The position numbers and the translations under genes are program-made. The notes under the pieces are model-generated. The model saw only the letters and a list, made by a program, of their open reading frames with translations. It was not told where the DNA came from and ran no database searches. 64,000 nt of DNA, taken from contig NZ_JAAMOW010000002.1 in NCBI RefSeq assembly GCF_011067135.1, forward strand, positions 1 through 64,000, given 5' to 3'. Source of the DNA: Solimonas terrae (GTDB lineage: Bacteria; Pseudomonadota; Gammaproteobacteria; Nevskiales; Nevskiaceae). Positions within the stretch are counted from its first letter, which is position 1, and the number at the start of each line of letters is the position of its first letter. This document shows positions 63,536 to 64,000 of the stretch, piece after piece.

Positions 63536-64000
63536 ATGATGCGTACACGTGCCGGTATCGCGGTTCTGGGGTTCATGCTCGCGTTTCTGATGCCGGTGTC
63601 TCAGGCTGCGCCGGATTTCGCGCCGGCCTGGCATTTGCAGACCCCGGACGGCACCAGCGTGCAGTTTCCGGAAGACGCCCGGCACCAGCCGTCGGTGCTG
63701 CTGTTCTGGCCGTCGTGGTGCCCCTACAGCCGTGCGCTGCAACCCTATGTGCAGGACATCTGGAACGACTACCGCGATGCCGGCGTGCACGTCTGGACCA
63801 TCAACATCAAGGAAACCGGCGATCCCGTGCAGGCGATGAAGGATCGCGGCCTGAGCTTTCCGCTGCTGCTCAACGGTGACGCCCTGATCGACAGCTACGG
63901 CATTGTCCGCACGCCGTGGCTGGTCGTCGTCGACGGCGACAATCGCATCGTCTACACGCGGCCCGGCAACAGCAGCTCGCCGATCGAAGTCGCGCGCAAG
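63536..64000 (+). CDS. Thioredoxin-like (TlpA/AhpC fold) exported protein, truncated by window end
   Basis: 155 codons visible; the 3' end is off the right edge. Start ATG 63536 has GGAAGGGGAG upstream. A signal peptide (about 1-24, ending VSQA) precedes a thioredoxin fold with SVLLFWPSWCPYSRALQPYV, then VWTINIKE and the cis-Pro-like RTPWLVVVDGDNRIVY. The redox motif is CPYS (C62, S65), so the resolving cysteine is replaced by serine. That argues for a monothiol or non-classical redox role rather than a disulfide reductase. Confidence 0.85.
   Translation, partial: MMRTRAGIAVLGFMLAFLMPVSQAAPDFAPAWHLQTPDGTSVQFPEDARHQPSVLLFWPSWCPYSRALQPYVQDIWNDYRDAGVHVWTINIKETGDPVQAMKDRGLSFPLLLNGDALIDSYGIVRTPWLVVVDGDNRIVYTRPGNSSSPIEVARK

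Overview
The window is GC-rich DNA from a gammaproteobacterium. The gene content (180-kDa NAD-glutamate dehydrogenase, M36 metallopeptidase with a GlyGly-CTERM tail, ZapE, an infC-rpmI-rplT-pheST-ihfA-merR block, sigma-28-driven motAB) fits the Xanthomonadales/Lysobacterales and relatives. No rRNA is present, so this placement is an inference. Almost every long open frame on the opposite strand of a gene is a codon-bias shadow.

Layout. 1-3758: 3' end of exbD, four small or poorly known genes and an AidB-type acyl-CoA dehydrogenase. 3829-9473 (minus): translation block infC, rpmI, rplT, pheS, pheT, ihfA, merR, followed by tRNA-Pro(GGG). infC appears to start at a rare ATC codon, and thrS is not next to it. 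9725-20366 (plus): OsmC-like protein, NAD-GDH, secreted M36 peptidase, DUF6438 lipoprotein. 20430-23617 (minus): zapE, a sugar-lactone oxidase and a PlsC-like acyltransferase. 23638-30326 (plus): xerD, a DsbC-like lipoprotein, and a tightly overlapping mprF-acvB-HAD phosphatase operon for aminoacyl-phosphatidylglycerol. 30311-32367 (minus): VOC protein, a 54-codon ORF and a family 2 glycosyltransferase. 32475-33050: cytochrome b561.

33205-43119 is a roughly 9.9-kb genomic island bounded by a 16-bp direct repeat that duplicates the 3' end of the intact tRNA-Val(GAC) gene at 43105-43181. It carries a complete type I restriction-modification system (hsdM, hsdS, hsdR). Inside it are a DUF433/PIN-like toxin-antitoxin pair, a GIY-YIG/DUF4357 protein and a UPF0149/SEC-C protein. 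No integrase is visible.

43544-48449 is a five-gene, translationally coupled operon: TlpA-like thioredoxin, DUF4266 lipoprotein ending GCGCN, DUF3570 outer-membrane barrel, ApbE-like flavin transferase and DsbD-like transmembrane reductase. It looks like a dedicated extracytoplasmic redox or maturation pathway of unknown purpose and is the best candidate here for an undescribed system. Its ApbE member has Gly where the family usually has a metal-binding Asp.

48460-64000: uvrB, motAB behind a near-consensus sigma-28 promoter, uup, an aspartate aminotransferase, tRNA-Asn, a DMT exporter, an AI-2E/PerM family protein and a cold-shock protein with a long structured leader. Then come an OmpR-type two-component pair divergent from an EF-hand protein, a TGPNG-repeat secreted protein, a fatty-acid hydroxylase, DUF4169, and a truncated thioredoxin-like gene with a CxxS motif at the right edge.
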